A DNA stretch of 64,000 nucleotides from Proteromonas lacertae (Eukaryota > Sar > Bigyra > Opalinata > Proteromonadidae). Under the pieces are notes generated by a model. That model worked only from the letters and a program-made list of their open reading frames with translations, had not been told where the DNA came from and ran no database searches. The stretch is taken from assembly GCA_002245135.1 (NCBI GenBank), contig NGBS01000871.1:62001-126000 (forward strand), written 5' to 3'. The translations under genes and the position numbers were made by a program. Positions 62,971 to 64,000 of this stretch are shown here, piece by piece. Numbering within the stretch: position 1 is the stretch's first letter; each line of letters begins with the position of its first letter.

Positions 62971-64000
62971 TTAACCTCTCATTATATGACCTCCCATCAC
63001 TCCAGCTGGTCCTGAGCTTTGCATTATTGTTGTCATATATTCTGAATATGTATAAGCACCTCCTGGGAAATTAGCTTTATCTTCAACCAATCTATATCTG
63101 AATACCACATCCATACTACTATTTTCATATACAATAAATACTTTCTCATAAACAGATCGATTTTCTCTAATAGCATTCACTATATTATTAACTTTCATAC
63201 TAAATTCATCACTTTCATCACTACTTGGAAGTAAAAATAATTTTGAACAATCTATATTTTCCAGACTATCAATACCAACTAAACTTTTGATCATTTCACT
63301 ATTTGCATTCTTACCTATCCATATAAATATATTTAATACATCATCCAGCATGTAAATGCATTCACTATTCAATATTGTTGATGATAAATTGATTAATGAG
63401 GGGATTAGAATATTATTACTTGATTCAATTGAACTACCTAATGGTATTTCCATCTTTATTTCACCATCTTCACCAATGGGAACTTCTTCGCCAAAATTTG
63501 TACCAATTATATCATCAATTCTACGAAGATGAGGGTAATAGAATATCTTTGACTCTTCTATAGGTAAATTCCAACATTTATTGAGATAATAACTTCTTTC
63601 ATCAGGTTTTATATCATTCGAACCTCTGAATGTAATTGATTTTTGTGTAGACATCTATTATTTAATATAATATAATATATATACAATATATAATGGTAAT
63701 AATGATAATGCTTGATTCAATTGTAAATTATTACCTAACGCATTATTATTATTACCATTAGCAGTAATAGTTGCAGTATTGTTTGTAGAAAATGCACCAA
63801 CACTTGCACGATAACTCTTTATAATCTCAATACATATTTGTTGTAATTTAAATCTTGCTGTATCTAAACCTAATGTCAATACATTATTAATAGCTCTCTT
63901 TGATAAGACATTCATTAAACAATCAATATTAATAGAGTCAAAAGCTTCACTAATTACAGTAGTCATTTCTATAGATATGGTATGGCATCTAATTCTTCTA
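62971..64000 (-). CDS. SEC24: Sec24, COPII coat cargo-binding subunit (C-terminal part)
   Basis: The frame is open to the window edge and lacks its 5' part. Two exons are visible (63685-64000 and 62971-63654), split by a 30-nt intron at 63655-63684. The first reads RRIRCHTISIEMTTVISEAF then SINIDCLMNVLSKRAINNVL, matching the Sec24 helical domain start; SLLPLYI before the splice and the gelsolin-like segment ECIYMLDDVLNIFIWIGKNA are also typical, followed by a C-terminal FRYRLVEDKANFPGGAYTYS. Sec24 selects cargo for ER-to-Golgi vesicles and pairs with Sec23. Sec23 is less likely because the gelsolin domain and C-terminal end follow Sec24. The last ~15 residues (Gly/Met-rich) extend past the usual end. 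Confidence 0.85.

Overview
The window is a 64 kb piece of a nuclear genome from an AT-rich, intron-rich protist. The introns are very small: most of those I placed are 26-50 nt, with GTAT-type donors and TAG acceptors. TAA, TGA and TAG all serve as stops, so the code is standard. Asn/Gln/Ser runs are common in proteins. An 820-residue protein ending in SHIPPO/STPGR (sperm-tail PG-rich) repeats suggests a flagellum or stable microtubules, and a PSTK gene suggests selenoprotein synthesis. I cannot name the species. I saw no tRNA, rRNA, CRISPR or virus-derived element.

Left part (1-21.5 kb), ordinary cellular genes: end of a secreted EGF-like protein; GH47 alpha-mannosidase; HSBP1; an unknown basic protein with a frame break; the STPGR coiled-coil protein; a small pseudogene patch (LRR gene plus two displaced pieces of an eIF4A-type helicase); calmodulin-lysine methyltransferase, divergent from a Golgi-type Ca2+/Mn2+ ATPase; a BTB-SPRY protein; a bacterial-type sugar O-acetyltransferase; a 1382-residue coiled-coil protein; and PSTK. 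Several frame breaks in the raw reading frames disappear once the short introns are placed.

Central part (21.7-56.2 kb), a signalling cluster: eight paralogous genes (called G1-G8 here) encode a pair of CBS domains, then a membrane domain derived from a voltage-sensor fold, then a PTEN/TPTE-type phosphoinositide phosphatase with an intact P-loop, then a PTEN-type C2 domain. The CBS front end on a voltage-sensing-phosphatase-like protein is an architecture I do not know from the literature. Most copies have lost the S4 arginines, so these look like phosphatases gated by a ligand through CBS rather than by voltage. The array shows recent turnover: near-identical tracts shared by G3/G8 and G4/G5, and a 0.54-kb inverted duplication joining the 5' ends of G5 and G6, whose spacer carries a 545-bp DNA transposon with perfect 32-bp terminal inverted repeats. 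Interspersed are a Cache-7TM-RGS receptor, a nucleotidyltransferase-ankyrin protein and a poly-Q protein.

Right part (56.3-64 kb): GSK3 kinase, a full-length P-glycoprotein-type ABC transporter with one frame break and a Cys-rich loop, and the C-terminal part of Sec24. Together, the receptor with its own RGS domain, the phosphoinositide phosphatases, GSK3 and the Ca2+ genes make the centre and right of the window rich in signalling functions. That they act in one pathway is inference only.
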